From Tenacibaculum holothuriorum (GTDB taxonomy: Bacteria > Bacteroidota > Bacteroidia > Flavobacteriales > Flavobacteriaceae), in the NCBI RefSeq assembly GCF_002120225.1, contig NZ_LAPZ01000001.1, forward strand, positions 496,001 through 560,000: 64,000 nucleotides of DNA, written 5' to 3'. Numbering within the stretch: the stretch's first letter is position 1; each line of letters begins with the position of its first letter. A program made the translations under genes and the position numbers. Below, piece by piece: positions 1 to 8,960 of this stretch. The notes below the pieces were generated by a model. It worked only from the letters and a program-made list of their open reading frames with translations. It was not told the DNA's origin and searched no databases.

Positions 1-1
1 G

Positions 2-1369
2 AAAGACAAAAAGAAAAAAGATTCTGAAACTCCAGAAGTTGTTGCAGTAAGTTATCCAAACATCGGATTTGGTAATCATACAAAACCACAACAAGAAACA
101 ATTTTAATTCAAAATGCTACAGTTTGGACTTCAGACAATAACAAAGTTTTAGAAAACACCGATGTATTACTTAAAAATGGTAAGATTGCTCAAATAGGAA
201 AAGGACTTTCTAAAAGAGGAGCTAAAGTAATAGATGGAACTGGTAAGTTTTTAACAGCAGGAATTATCGATGAACATTCTCACATTGCTACTTCAGCAGT
301 AAACGAAGCAGGTCATAATTCAACTGCCGAAGTTACTATTGAAGATGTTGTTGATCCTAATGACATTAATATTTACAGAAACTTAGCTGGTGGTGTTACT
401 TCTATTCAAATTTTACACGGTTCTGCAAACCCAATTGGTGGGCGTTCAGCAATTATCAAACTAAAATGGGGAGAAAATGCCGATGGAATGATTTACAAAA
501 ACACTCCTAAGTTCATCAAGTTTGCTTTAGGTGAAAATGTAAAACAATCTAACTGGGGTGATTTACAAACGGTACGTTTTCCACAAACTCGTATGGGAGT
601 TGAGCAAGTTTACATTGACTATTTTCAAAGAGCTAAAGAATATGATGAGAAGAAAAAAAGCGGAAAACCATATCGTAAAGATATTGAGTTAGAAACATTA
701 GCTGAAATCATTAATAAAGAGCGTTTTATTTCTTGTCACTCTTATGTACAATCAGAAATTAATATGTTAATGAAAGTTGCAGAAAAATTCAACTTCAATA
801 TAAATACATTCACTCATATTTTAGAAGGATATAAAGTAGCTGACAAAATGAAAAAACATGGTGTTGGTGGTTCAACTTTCTCAGATTGGTGGGCTTATAA
901 ATATGAAGTAAATGATGCTATTCCTTACAATGCTGCTATTATGCACAATCAAGGAGTAACTGTAGCTATAAATTCTGATGATGCTGAAATGTCTCGTAGA
1001 TTAAACCAAGAAGCTGCAAAAACTATAAAGTATGGTGGAATGTCTGAGCAAGAAGCTTGGAACACAGTAACTATTAATCCTGCTAAATTATTACACTTAG
1101 ACGATCGCACAGGAAGCATTAAAGTAGGTAAAGATGCCGATGTTGTTCTATGGAGCGGAAATCCATTATCGGTATATTCTAAAGCAGAAAAAACAATTAT
1201 AGACGGTGCTATTTATTTCGACTTAGAAAAAGATTTAGCAAAACGTAAAGCTATCAAAGCTGAACGTGCTAAACTAATTAGCATGATGTTAAAGGAAAAG
1301 ATTAAAGGTGCCAAAACACAAGCTCCTGCTAAGAAAGTTAAAAAATTATTCCACTGTGATACAGAATAA
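2..1369 (+). CDS. Amidohydrolase family protein, 5' end outside window
   Basis: The frame is open from the window edge, so the N-terminus, including any signal peptide, is missing; about 455 residues are visible. A Lys-rich stretch is followed by an amidohydrolase fold of the imidazolonepropionase-like type. The metal-binding HxH motif is present as EHSHI (codons at 275-283). Further His residues lie in SCHSY and FTHIL, and the late active-site Asp is probably in NSDDAEMSRR. The closing beta-sandwich signature GSIKVGKDADVVLWSG is clear. The visible residues are consistent with an active metal-dependent hydrolase; the substrate is unknown. A related gene follows 19 bases downstream on the same strand, so the two are probably one operon and the products may work as a pair. 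The ATG at 488 is internal, because homology continues upstream of it. Confidence 0.9.
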   Translation, partial: KDKKKKDSETPEVVAVSYPNIGFGNHTKPQQETILIQNATVWTSDNNKVLENTDVLLKNGKIAQIGKGLSKRGAKVIDGTGKFLTAGIIDEHSHIATSAVNEAGHNSTAEVTIEDVVDPNDINIYRNLAGGVTSIQILHGSANPIGGRSAIIKLKWGENADGMIYKNTPKFIKFALGENVKQSNWGDLQTVRFPQTRMGVEQVYIDYFQRAKEYDEKKKSGKPYRKDIELETLAEIINKERFISCHSYVQSEINMLMKVAEKFNFNINTFTHILEGYKVADKMKKHGVGGSTFSDWWAYKYEVNDAIPYNAAIMHNQGVTVAINSDDAEMSRRLNQEAAKTIKYGGMSEQEAWNTVTINPAKLLHLDDRTGSIKVGKDADVVLWSGNPLSVYSKAEKTIIDGAIYFDLEKDLAKRKAIKAERAKLISMMLKEKIKGAKTQAPAKKVKKLFHCDTE

Positions 1370-1388
1370 GAACTTAAAAAGACAAAAA

Positions 1389-2687
1389 ATGAATATTAAA
1401 AATTTATATATCGCATTATGTTTCTTATTCATAGGAAATAGTTTTGCACAACAAACACCGGCTCCTTCACAAACATCCGATGTTACTATTGAAGGAGGAA
1501 CTGCACATTTAGGAAACGGTAAAGTAATAGAAAATGCTCTTATCATGTTTTCTAATGGAAAAATAACTCACGTAGGAAACGCTAATTCAAAAATTGCACG
1601 TCGTGGAACAGTAATTAACGCTTCAGGAAAACATATTTACCCAGGATTAATTGCTGCAAATACTTCTTTAGGGTTAGCTGAAATTGATGCTGTCCGTGCA
1701 ACACGTGATTTTGATGAAATAGGAACAATGTTACCTCATATTAGAAGCATTATTGCTTACAATACTGAAAGTAGAGTCGTTGAAACCATGCGACCTAATG
1801 GAGTTTTTATAGCACAAGTTACTCCTAGAGGTGGTCGTATTTCAGGAACTTCATCTGTAGTTCAATTAGATGCTTGGAATTGGGAAGATGCAGTAATGAA
1901 AAAAGACGATGCAATTCATGTAAATTGGCCAAATGCCTTATCGAGAGGAAGATGGTGGCTAGGTGAAGATCCTGCTTTAAAACCAAATAAAAATTATCAG
2001 AAAAATGTAGATAAGTTAGTCTCTTATATTAAGGAAGCTAAAAACTATTTAAACGGAAATAGAAATAGCAAAAGCTTACCATACGAAGCTATGGAAGGTT
2101 TATTCAATGGAAAACAAAAAATGTTTATCCATGTTGGTGGGCAAAAACCAATTACAGATGCTATTACTGTTATGAAAGAAACTGGTATTAAAAACATTGT
2201 AATTGTTCATGGGCAAGAAGCAGAAAAAGTTGCAGATTTATTAAAATCAAACAACATTCCTGTAGTTTTAGAGCGTGCTCATCGTTTACCTAATTTAGAA
2301 GATGAGGATTATGATTTACCTTTCCGTTCTGCTAAAATCTTATCTGATGCTGGTATTTTAGTTGGACTAGGAATGGAAGGTGATATGGAACGTATGAGTA
2401 CAAGAAACTTACCTTTTTATGCAGGTACTTATGCTGCTTATGGTCTTGACAAAGAAAAAGCATTGCAAATCATTACAGAGAATAATGCTAAAATTTTAGG
2501 TATTGATAATGTGACAGGAACTATACAAGTTGGTAAAGATGCTACATTATTTATTTCTAAAGGAGATGCTTTAGATATGAGAACTAATATTTTAACTGAT
2601 GCTTTTATACAAGGGAGAAAGTTAAGTTTAGAAACACATCAAACAAAACTTTGGAAACGATATTCTAATAAATATAAAAACAATTAA
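1389..2687 (+). CDS. Secreted amidohydrolase-like protein lacking the HxH metal motif
   Basis: 432 residues. It starts with a signal peptide (MNIKNLYIALCFLFIGNSFA) and keeps the amidohydrolase frame: an N-terminal sandwich strand set, GKHIYPGLI before the first barrel strand, and the C-terminal signature GTIQVGKDATLFIS. At the place where active family members have HxH, this protein reads AANTSLG, so the two first-strand metal ligands are absent. It may be a non-catalytic partner of the preceding gene, or may use other ligands; this is inference. I chose the ATG at 1389 because it opens the signal peptide. An in-frame ATG at 1308 would overlap the end of the upstream gene and add residues with no signal character. 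A strong hairpin terminator follows. Confidence 0.88.
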   Translation: MNIKNLYIALCFLFIGNSFAQQTPAPSQTSDVTIEGGTAHLGNGKVIENALIMFSNGKITHVGNANSKIARRGTVINASGKHIYPGLIAANTSLGLAEIDAVRATRDFDEIGTMLPHIRSIIAYNTESRVVETMRPNGVFIAQVTPRGGRISGTSSVVQLDAWNWEDAVMKKDDAIHVNWPNALSRGRWWLGEDPALKPNKNYQKNVDKLVSYIKEAKNYLNGNRNSKSLPYEAMEGLFNGKQKMFIHVGGQKPITDAITVMKETGIKNIVIVHGQEAEKVADLLKSNNIPVVLERAHRLPNLEDEDYDLPFRSAKILSDAGILVGLGMEGDMERMSTRNLPFYAGTYAAYGLDKEKALQIITENNAKILGIDNVTGTIQVGKDATLFISKGDALDMRTNILTDAFIQGRKLSLETHQTKLWKRYSNKYKNN

Positions 2688-2693
2688 AAAACA

Positions 2694-2720
2694 AAAAGCT
2701 CGGTAATTACCGAGCTTTTT
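2694..2720 (+). terminator. Rho-independent terminator after the amidohydrolase pair
   Basis: Stem AAAGCTCGGTAA / TTACCGAGCTTT with almost no loop, followed by further T residues. It starts 6 bases after the stop codon. Confidence 0.85.
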
Positions 2721-2817
2721 AATTAAATCAAATAAGTTAAAATCACACCCCTTACTATAATTTCAATTTATCTGACATCTCTTTTCCTTTTCTTTTAATA
2801 ACTACTTTTGCAATTGC

Positions 2818-2835
2818 ATTACAAATATTTGTAAT
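2818..2835. other. 18-bp perfect palindrome in a convergent gap
   Basis: ATTACAAATATTTGTAAT reads the same on both strands. It lies in the 184-base gap between convergent genes, away from any obvious start codon. Chance AT-rich palindromes of this length are uncommon but possible; no function is assigned. Confidence 0.5.
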
Positions 2836-2847
2836 ATTCTTCAATTA

Positions 2848-2872
2848 TAAAATACCTAGATTTAGGTATTTT
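2848..2872 (-). terminator. Terminator of the small secreted-protein gene
   Basis: On the minus strand AAAATACCT, a short loop and AGGTATTTT follow directly on the stop codon, and the stop TAA touches the hairpin base. Confidence 0.65.
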
Positions 2873-3336
2873 TACCTATCGCAATCATAATATCCATATC
2901 CATAATCTTTTTCACCCAATCTAATTTTGTTAATATACACATAGATTGAGTTTCCTGACCTTACTAAATAATAGCTTCCTCTTGTATCTCCAGAATCTAC
3001 ATGAACTCTATCTGTGGTTCTTCCAGAGCTTCTTATGTCATATTTTTCATTCGGTGCAACCGCTTTATAACTAAAATGAATATCATCTCTATATCTATTT
3101 CTAAATTGAATAGACCATCTGTATTTTTTAGCATACTTATTATATCCATCATTTCTTACTCTAAAATCTAAACCTCTTAAACAATCAGTTCTATTCCAAT
3201 TTCCCCAACCTGTTTTAGACTCATCTATATCTATTTTTAATACAATAGTATTAGAATCAATAATTGGTAAATCATCATTAAAAGTAAACGACATTAATAA
3301 TAACGCAATAAAACCTGTTAAAAACACTTTTTTCAT
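2872..3336 (-). CDS. Small secreted protein of unknown function
   Basis: 154 residues. The N-terminus is a clear signal peptide (MKKVFLTGFIALLLMSFTF). The mature part is rich in Tyr, Arg, Asp and Asn and contains only two Cys, one about 55 residues in and one next to the C-terminus (YYDCDR). These could form a single disulphide in the periplasm or outside the cell. The predicted strand-rich pattern (alternating hydrophobic and charged residues, many Gly/Ser turns) suggests a small beta-sandwich. I do not recognise the family. It stands alone, convergent with the amidohydrolase pair and divergent from the rRNA methyltransferase gene. Confidence 0.75.
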   Translation of the reverse strand: MKKVFLTGFIALLLMSFTFNDDLPIIDSNTIVLKIDIDESKTGWGNWNRTDCLRGLDFRVRNDGYNKYAKKYRWSIQFRNRYRDDIHFSYKAVAPNEKYDIRSSGRTTDRVHVDSGDTRGSYYLVRSGNSIYVYINKIRLGEKDYGYGYYDCDR

Positions 3337-3422
3337 AAATAAAAATTTTAAAATTTACTGAATAAAATTAAATATGAAACACATTATAAAAACTCCTTAT
3401 AAATAAGTATTTTCGCTTTACA

Positions 3423-4205
3423 ATGAAACAAATAAGCAGTATTCAAAACAGCTATATTAAAGAGCTATTAAAACTTCAAGAGAAATCTAGAGAACGAAGA
3501 AAAAAAGGATTATTCTTAATTGAAGGAGAACGAGAGATTTCTTTAGCCAAAGCAGGTAATTACTCTATAGACACTATCTTATTTAATCCAGAAATTTATA
3601 GTTTAGATAATATAGAAGAAAACATTAATTACATAGAAATTACTTCAGAAGTCTATAAAAAAATAGCTTATAGAGAATCTACTGAAGGAATCATTGCTGT
3701 TGTAAAAACAAAAGATTTTTCCTTCAGCGAAATTAAACTCAACTCTCCTGCCCCACTAATTTTGGTTATGGAAGGAATTGAAAAACCTGGTAATATTGGC
3801 GCAATGCTAAGAACTGCAGATGCCGCAAATGTTGATGCTGTGTTTATAGCAAACCCTAAATCAGATATATTTAATCCTAATATTATTCGCTCTAGTGTTG
3901 GTTGTATCTTTACCAATCAAATTGGGGTTGGAACATCAGAAGAAATTATTGAGTTTCTACAAAAAAACAACATCAATATTTACAGCGCTACCTTACAAAA
4001 CTCTAACGAATACCATAAAAACGATTATACGCAACCAACAGCTTTAGTCGTTGGTACTGAAGCTACTGGACTTACCAAAATTTGGAGAGAAAAAGCTACT
4101 CAAAACATCAATATTCCAATGCAAGGAGTAATTGATTCTATGAATGTTTCTGTAGCTGCAGCTATCTTAACATTCGAAGCCAAAAGACAAAGAGCATTTA
4201 AATAA
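3423..4205 (+). CDS. TrmH/SpoU-family RNA 2'-O-methyltransferase
   Basis: 260 residues. An N-terminal substrate-binding domain (KELLKLQEKSRERRKKGLFLIEGEREI, residues about 12-40, typical of rRNA-acting members) is followed by the SPOUT methyltransferase core. The three SpoU motifs are visible: NIGAMLRTADA (motif 1), LVVGTEATGL (motif 2) and IPMQGVIDSMNVSVAAAI (motif 3). Together they form the knot that binds S-adenosylmethionine. The likely substrate is a ribose in 23S rRNA, but the exact nucleotide cannot be told from the sequence. A near-consensus -7 box TATTTTCG lies at 3408-3415, only a few bases before the ATG, so the leader would be extremely short. Confidence 0.92.
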   Translation: MKQISSIQNSYIKELLKLQEKSRERRKKGLFLIEGEREISLAKAGNYSIDTILFNPEIYSLDNIEENINYIEITSEVYKKIAYRESTEGIIAVVKTKDFSFSEIKLNSPAPLILVMEGIEKPGNIGAMLRTADAANVDAVFIANPKSDIFNPNIIRSSVGCIFTNQIGVGTSEEIIEFLQKNNINIYSATLQNSNEYHKNDYTQPTALVVGTEATGLTKIWREKATQNINIPMQGVIDSMNVSVAAAILTFEAKRQRAFK

Positions 4206-4269
4206 GCTATTATTTGTACATTAAAATTCTTTATAGTACTTTCAATCTACAATTAAGAATGAAAGGCAT

Positions 4270-6486
4270 ATGGCGTATACAGCAACGATAGAAGAGGAAA
4301 AAAAGGAGATTGCAAATCGTTATAAAGATTTATTAAAAGGAACTTATCAAACACTTTCTGAAGATGATAAAAAATTAATACGTAAAGCTTTTGATGTTGC
4401 TGTTGAAGCACATTCTGAGCAACGAAGAAAAACTGGTGAACCTTATATTTATCATCCTATTGCAGTAGCAAAAATTGTAGCTTATGAAATTGGCTTAGGA
4501 GCTACTTCTATTGCCGCTGCCCTACTGCATGATGTTGTTGAAGACACCCATTACACAGTAGACGACATGGAGCGTTTATTTGGTGAAACAGTTGCAAGAA
4601 TTGTTAGTGGTCTTACAAAAATTTCGAACTTAAAAAAAGAGCAAGATTACTCTATTCAAGCAGAAAATTTCAGAAAAATGCTGCTTACATTACATGATGA
4701 TGTTCGTGTAATTTTAATTAAAGTTGCTGATAGATTGCATAACATGCAAACTATGGATGCGATGCCACCACATAAGCAGGTAAAAATTGCTTCAGAAACC
4801 TTATACATTTATGCACCACTAGCTCATCGCTTAGGTTTATATAACATTAAAACAGAACTAGAAGACTTAGGATTAAAATATACTGAGCCAGATGTTTACA
4901 ATGATATTCTTAATAAAATAAAGGATAGTAAAGAAGAGCAACAAGCGTATATTGATAGTTTTACTAGCGTACTTAAGGAAGCTTTAGATAACGAAAATTT
5001 TAAATACGAAATTAAAGGTCGTTTTAAGTCTATTTTCTCTATTCGTAGAAAAATGCGAAAGCAAAATGTAACCTTCGATGAAGTATATGATAAGTTTGCT
5101 ATTAGAATTATATACGAACCACAATCTGGAGATGAAAAATTCGATGCTTGGAAAATCTATTCAATAGTAACCGATTTCTTTAAACCTAACCCTGCTCGTT
5201 TACGAGACTGGATTTCTCAGCCTAAATCTACTGGTTATGAAGCTTTACACATTACAGTAATTGGTCCTGAAGCTCGATGGGTAGAAGTACAAATTCGTTC
5301 AGAAAGAATGGATGAAATTGCAGAAAAAGGATATGCTGCTCACTTTAAGTATAAGCAAGGTAATATTCAAGAAAATGGTTTAGAAGGTTGGTTGAACAAA
5401 CTAAAAGAAACCTTAGAAAACCAAAGTTTAAACGCTGTTGATTTTGTTGAAGATTTTAAACTAAATCTTTACGCAAAAGAGATTTATGTTTTTACACCGA
5501 AAGGAGATTTAAAGTCGTTACCTAAAGGTGCATCTGCTTTAGATTTTGCTTTCTCGGTTCATACTGATGTTGGGTTAAAAACTAGAGGAGCTAAAGTTAA
5601 CGGAAAGTTAGTTCCGTTGAGTTACGAACTTAAAAGTGGAGATCAAGTAGAAGTATTAACAGCAAACAATAACAAACCTAATGTACGCTGGTTAGATTTC
5701 GTATTAACTGCACGAGCAAGAACCAAAATAAAATCAGCTTTAAAAGCGGAAGAGAAGAAAATTGCCGAAGAAGGAAAAGCAATTTTAATGCGTAAACTTC
5801 GTCATTTAAAATTAGGAACTGATGAAAAAACTATTCATGAATTAGCTTCCTATTTCAACCTAAAAACAAGTTTCGATTTATTTTACAGAATTGGTAATGG
5901 TGCAATAGATAACACACAACTAAAAGAATTTGTTGCACAGAGAAGTAGCTCTATTGTTAACTTCTTTAAAAATCCTTTTAGAAGAGGTAACCATAAGAAT
6001 ATTAGTAATACCGAAGAGGTAACAGATAAATACGACTCTTTAGTATTTGGTAAAGAAGAACAAACTTTAGACTACACTTTAGCTAAATGTTGTAGCCCAA
6101 TTCCTGGAGATAAAGTATTTGGTTTTGTAACCATAAATGATGGTATAAAAGTGCATAAAAATGATTGCCCTAACGCAATTTCGTTGCAATCTAACTATGC
6201 CTATAGAATTATGCTTGCTAAATGGATTGACTCTACCAAGCAAGAATTCACCGCAATTTTACATTTATCAGGTATAGATAATAAAGGAATTGTTAGTAAT
6301 TTAACTAGAATTATTTCTAGTAATATGGATGTTAATATTCATAGTATCAATATCTCTGGAACTGACGGGGTTTTTGACGGAAAACTATCATTAAGTGTTA
6401 AAAACAAAACTCAATTAATTAAGCTAATTGATAGTATTAAAAAGGTAGAAGGAGTACGAAAAGTAGAACGTGTTAATACTTTGTAA
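4270..6486 (+). CDS. Bifunctional (p)ppGpp synthetase/hydrolase, RelA/SpoT family
   Basis: 738 residues, the usual length of long RSH proteins. Domain order: HD hydrolase (His62 in YIYHPIAVA, HD at 87-88 in LLHDVVEDT), synthetase (FKSIFSIRRKM near 258; GYEALHITV and EVQIRSERM between about 325 and 355), TGS (YVFTPKGDLKSLPKGA, near 410), a helical linker with a Cys pair (KCCSPIPGD), and a C-terminal ACT domain (about 665-738). The hydrolase HD pair and the synthetase signatures are intact, so both activities are expected. It makes and degrades the stringent-response alarmone. The start at 4270 is preceded by a Shine-Dalgarno-like GAAAGG. A second ATG at 4260, out of frame, opens only a 10-codon frame overlapping this start. 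The order rsh, fur-like gene, purA is compact and co-directional. Confidence 0.96.
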   Translation: MAYTATIEEEKKEIANRYKDLLKGTYQTLSEDDKKLIRKAFDVAVEAHSEQRRKTGEPYIYHPIAVAKIVAYEIGLGATSIAAALLHDVVEDTHYTVDDMERLFGETVARIVSGLTKISNLKKEQDYSIQAENFRKMLLTLHDDVRVILIKVADRLHNMQTMDAMPPHKQVKIASETLYIYAPLAHRLGLYNIKTELEDLGLKYTEPDVYNDILNKIKDSKEEQQAYIDSFTSVLKEALDNENFKYEIKGRFKSIFSIRRKMRKQNVTFDEVYDKFAIRIIYEPQSGDEKFDAWKIYSIVTDFFKPNPARLRDWISQPKSTGYEALHITVIGPEARWVEVQIRSERMDEIAEKGYAAHFKYKQGNIQENGLEGWLNKLKETLENQSLNAVDFVEDFKLNLYAKEIYVFTPKGDLKSLPKGASALDFAFSVHTDVGLKTRGAKVNGKLVPLSYELKSGDQVEVLTANNNKPNVRWLDFVLTARARTKIKSALKAEEKKIAEEGKAILMRKLRHLKLGTDEKTIHELASYFNLKTSFDLFYRIGNGAIDNTQLKEFVAQRSSSIVNFFKNPFRRGNHKNISNTEEVTDKYDSLVFGKEEQTLDYTLAKCCSPIPGDKVFGFVTINDGIKVHKNDCPNAISLQSNYAYRIMLAKWIDSTKQEFTAILHLSGIDNKGIVSNLTRIISSNMDVNIHSINISGTDGVFDGKLSLSVKNKTQLIKLIDSIKKVEGVRKVERVNTL

Positions 6487-6528
6487 ATATCATTCTAAAA
6501 ATACTATTTCAATATTCAGAAATAAACG

Positions 6529-6536
6529 TAAATTTG
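6529..6536 (+). promoter_or_regulatory. -7 promoter box of the Fur-family gene
   Basis: TAAATTTG matches the Bacteroidota TAnnTTTG consensus exactly, 22 bases before the ATG. No convincing -33 TTG is seen at the usual distance. Confidence 0.6.
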
Positions 6537-6558
6537 TGTTTTCGTAATAAAATTAAAT

Positions 6559-7005
6559 ATGAGCAGTACTGCCGATAATCAAGAAATTGTAAAAAAAGTT
6601 TTTACTTCTTTTTTAGAAGACAATAAACACCGTAAAACTCCAGAGCGTTTCGCAATTCTACAAGAGATTTATGATGCTGAAGATCACTTTGATATTGAGT
6701 CTTTATACATAAAAATGAAGAACAAAAACTATCGAGTAAGTCGTGCTACACTATATAATACAATCGATTTATTATTAGAATGTGGCTTGGTTCGTAAGCA
6801 TCAATTCGATGGTCAGTCAATGGCTCGTTACGAAAAAAGTTACTTCGATAAAAATCACGATCACGTAATTTTAACAGATACTGGTGAAGTAAAAGAATTC
6901 TGCGACCCACGAATTCAAATCATCAAAAAAACAATTGAAGAGGTTTTTGATATCGACATACACAACCACTCTCTTTACTTTTACGGAACAAAGAAAAAAC
7001 AATAA
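6559..7005 (+). CDS. Fur-family transcriptional regulator
   Basis: 148 residues: an N-terminal winged-helix DNA-binding domain ([26 protein letters not shown], then [24 protein letters not shown] as recognition region) and a short dimerisation domain. The sensor-metal region is recognisable ([15 protein letters not shown]). At the position where many Fur proteins have the first structural-zinc CxxC, this one reads TDT, so that zinc site is absent. Such Cys-poor members are common in Bacteroidota. Expected role: metal- or peroxide-responsive repressor; which metal is not clear. The gene has its own promoter box and its own downstream hairpin, so it can be expressed separately from rsh and purA. 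Confidence 0.92.
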   Translation: MSSTADNQEIVKKVFTSFLEDNKHRKTPERFAILQEIYDAEDHFDIESLYIKMKNKNYRVSRATLYNTIDLLLECGLVRKHQFDGQSMARYEKSYFDKNHDHVILTDTGEVKEFCDPRIQIIKKTIEEVFDIDIHNHSLYFYGTKKKQ

Positions 7006-7020
7006 GAATACAACACCCTA

Positions 7021-7054
7021 AAATCAACTTTTCACAAGTTGATTTTTCTTTTTA
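7021..7054 (+). terminator. Terminator between the Fur-family gene and purA
   Basis: Stem AAATCAACTT / AAGTTGATTT with loop TTCAC, followed by a T-rich tail. Confidence 0.8.
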
Positions 7055-7088
7055 AACTAACAACATAACACATTAATAACACAACTAA

Positions 7089-8360
7089 ATGGCTGTAGAT
7101 TTATTACTTGGTCTTCAATGGGGAGACGAGGGAAAAGGTAAAATTGTAGATGTACTTACCAAAAATTACGACATTATTGCTCGTTTTCAAGGAGGTCCAA
7201 ATGCAGGTCACACATTAATTTTTGATGGAAACAAACATGTATTACACACCATACCATCGGGTATTTTTCATAAAACTGCATTAAACGTAGTAGGAAACGG
7301 TGTCGTAATAGATCCTGTAATTTTCAAAAGAGAATTAGAAAACTTAGACAAACACAATATTGATTACACTTCTAAGCTTCTGATTTCAAGAAAAGCACAT
7401 TTAATTTTACCAACGCATAGATTGTTAGATGCCGCTTCAGAAACTTCTAAAGGAAAAGCCAAAATTGGTTCTACTTTAAAAGGAATTGGTCCAACGTATA
7501 TGGACAAAACCGGTAGAAATGGAATGCGTGTCGGTGATTTAGAATTAGATAACTGGAAAGATAAATACAGAGCATTGACCGAAAAGCATATTAAAATGTT
7601 AAACTTTTTTGATGTTGACATTCAATATGATTTAGATGAATTAGAAGCTGAATTTTCTGAAGGAATTAAAAAATTAAAGACATTACAATTTATAGATTCT
7701 GAAGACTTTTTAAACAAAGCTATAAAAGAAGGAAAATCTATTTTAGCAGAAGGAGCACAAGGTTCTTTATTAGATATCGATTTTGGAACCTATCCTTTCG
7801 TAACTTCATCTAATACAACTGCTGCTGGTGCTTGTACTGGTTTAGGAGTTGCGCCCAACAGAATTGGAGAGGTTTTTGGAATTTTCAAAGCATACACTAC
7901 ACGTGTAGGTTCTGGACCTTTTCCTACTGAATTATTTGACGAAGACGGTGCTACAATGGCAAAGGTTGGTCATGAATTTGGGGCAACTACTGGTCGTCCA
8001 CGTCGCTGTGGTTGGTTAGATTTAGTGGCTTTAAAATATGCTGTAGATGTAAACGGAGTTACCCAATTAATGATGATGAAAGGTGATGTACTTTCTGGTT
8101 TCGATACCTTAAAAGTATGTACTTCTTATAACTATAAAGGAGAAGAAATAGATCACTTACCTTATAATATTGAACCTGAAAATGTGTCAGTAAACTATAC
8201 TGAATTTAAAGGTTGGGAAGATGATTTAACTAAAATGACTTCTGCCGATGAGTTACCTCAAAACTTATTAGACTATGTAGCTTTTATTGAAAAAGAAACA
8301 GGAGTACCTGTAAAAATAGTTTCGGTAGGTCCAGATAGGAAACAAACAATAATGAGATAA
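7089..8360 (+). CDS. purA: Adenylosuccinate synthetase
   Basis: 423 residues, normal length. It joins IMP and aspartate using GTP, the first committed step to AMP, in the cytoplasm. Signatures: GLQWGDEGKGKIVD with the catalytic Asp near the N-terminus; GGPNAGHTL with the catalytic His; GSTLKGIGPTY; the GTP/IMP loop TTRVGSGPFPTEL; and TTGRPRRCGWLDLVALKYA. All key residues are present. The C-terminal GPDRKQTI is typical. Its terminator runs directly into the start codon of the next gene. Confidence 0.98.
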   Translation: MAVDLLLGLQWGDEGKGKIVDVLTKNYDIIARFQGGPNAGHTLIFDGNKHVLHTIPSGIFHKTALNVVGNGVVIDPVIFKRELENLDKHNIDYTSKLLISRKAHLILPTHRLLDAASETSKGKAKIGSTLKGIGPTYMDKTGRNGMRVGDLELDNWKDKYRALTEKHIKMLNFFDVDIQYDLDELEAEFSEGIKKLKTLQFIDSEDFLNKAIKEGKSILAEGAQGSLLDIDFGTYPFVTSSNTTAAGACTGLGVAPNRIGEVFGIFKAYTTRVGSGPFPTELFDEDGATMAKVGHEFGATTGRPRRCGWLDLVALKYAVDVNGVTQLMMMKGDVLSGFDTLKVCTSYNYKGEEIDHLPYNIEPENVSVNYTEFKGWEDDLTKMTSADELPQNLLDYVAFIEKETGVPVKIVSVGPDRKQTIMR

Positions 8361-8370
8361 AAAATTAATA

Positions 8371-8398
8371 AGGAGCTTTAAATAGCTCCTTTTTTTAT
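8371..8398 (+). terminator. purA terminator abutting the next start codon
   Basis: Stem AGGAGCT / AGCTCCT with a TTAAAT loop and a seven-T tail. The tail ends one base before the ATG of the next gene. Confidence 0.85.
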
Positions 8399-8399
8399 T

Positions 8400-8939
8400 A
8401 TGGTTAAAGAATACTTACACAATATTGTTAAACAATTTAAATCGTACAAAGAAGTAGCTGATAAAACGATTACTCAATTAGAAGAACAAGATTTACATTG
8501 GAAATATAACGAAGAAAGTAATAGTATTGCTTCCATTATGATTCATGTTTCTGAAAATATGTTATCTCGTTGGACAGATTTTTTTATTTCTGATGGAGAA
8601 AAAGAATGGAGAAATAGAGATCAAGAATTTGAACCTCAAAAACTAAATAAGCAAGAATTAATTGACAAATGGGAAAACGGATGGAACTGCCTTTTCAATG
8701 CTTTAAATTCTTTAAATGAAAGTAATTTCGACCAACCTATTTATATTAGAAATAAGCAACACAAATTAATTGAGAGTATTACAAGACAAATTGCTCATTA
8801 CCCTTATCATATCGGGCAAATAGCGTATATTGGAAAAATGATTCTAAACAATAAATGGCAAACAGCTTCTATTGCAAAAGGAAAATCTAAAGAGTTTATA
8901 CAAGCTCAATTTGAACTAAATAAAAAAGGAACTCTTTAA
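8400..8939 (+). CDS. DinB-superfamily (DUF1572-like) protein
   Basis: 179 residues. It is a four-helix-bundle protein of the DinB/YfiT type. The helix signatures FKSYKEVADKTITQL, IASIMIHVSENMLSRWTDF and the C-terminal QIAHYPYHIGQIAYIGKMI are visible. His in HVSENM and the two His in HYPYHIGQ form the expected divalent-metal triad. Family members include thiol-dependent transferases and stress-induced proteins; the substrate here is unknown. The start at 8400 fits the family N-terminus and no later Met would keep the first helix. This leaves only one base between the purA terminator and the ATG, so the mRNA leader is unusual: either the transcript is leaderless or it arises by read-through. 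Confidence 0.88.
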   Translation: MVKEYLHNIVKQFKSYKEVADKTITQLEEQDLHWKYNEESNSIASIMIHVSENMLSRWTDFFISDGEKEWRNRDQEFEPQKLNKQELIDKWENGWNCLFNALNSLNESNFDQPIYIRNKQHKLIESITRQIAHYPYHIGQIAYIGKMILNNKWQTASIAKGKSKEFIQAQFELNKKGTL

Positions 8940-8957
8940 TGTGAGTTCCTTTTTTTA
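8922..8957. terminator. Bidirectional terminator overlapping a stop codon
   Basis: AAAAAAGGAACTC and GAGTTCCTTTTTT form a 13-bp stem whose loop contains the stop codon of the DinB-like gene. A-run and T-run flank it on both sides, so it can serve both convergent genes. Confidence 0.88.
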
Positions 8958-8960
8958 ACT

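Noticed and set aside
1308..1388. Earlier start for the second amidohydrolase gene
   Set aside because: It would overlap the end of the first gene and place 27 Lys/Asn-rich residues before a perfect signal peptide.
4260..4292. A 10-codon frame overlapping the relA/spoT start
   Set aside because: It has no feature beyond an ATG and a nearby purine stretch that serves the real start at 4270; probably chance.
7364..7621. Antisense frame of 85 codons within purA
   Set aside because: It is a shadow of a highly conserved gene, with no promoter and no resemblance to any protein.
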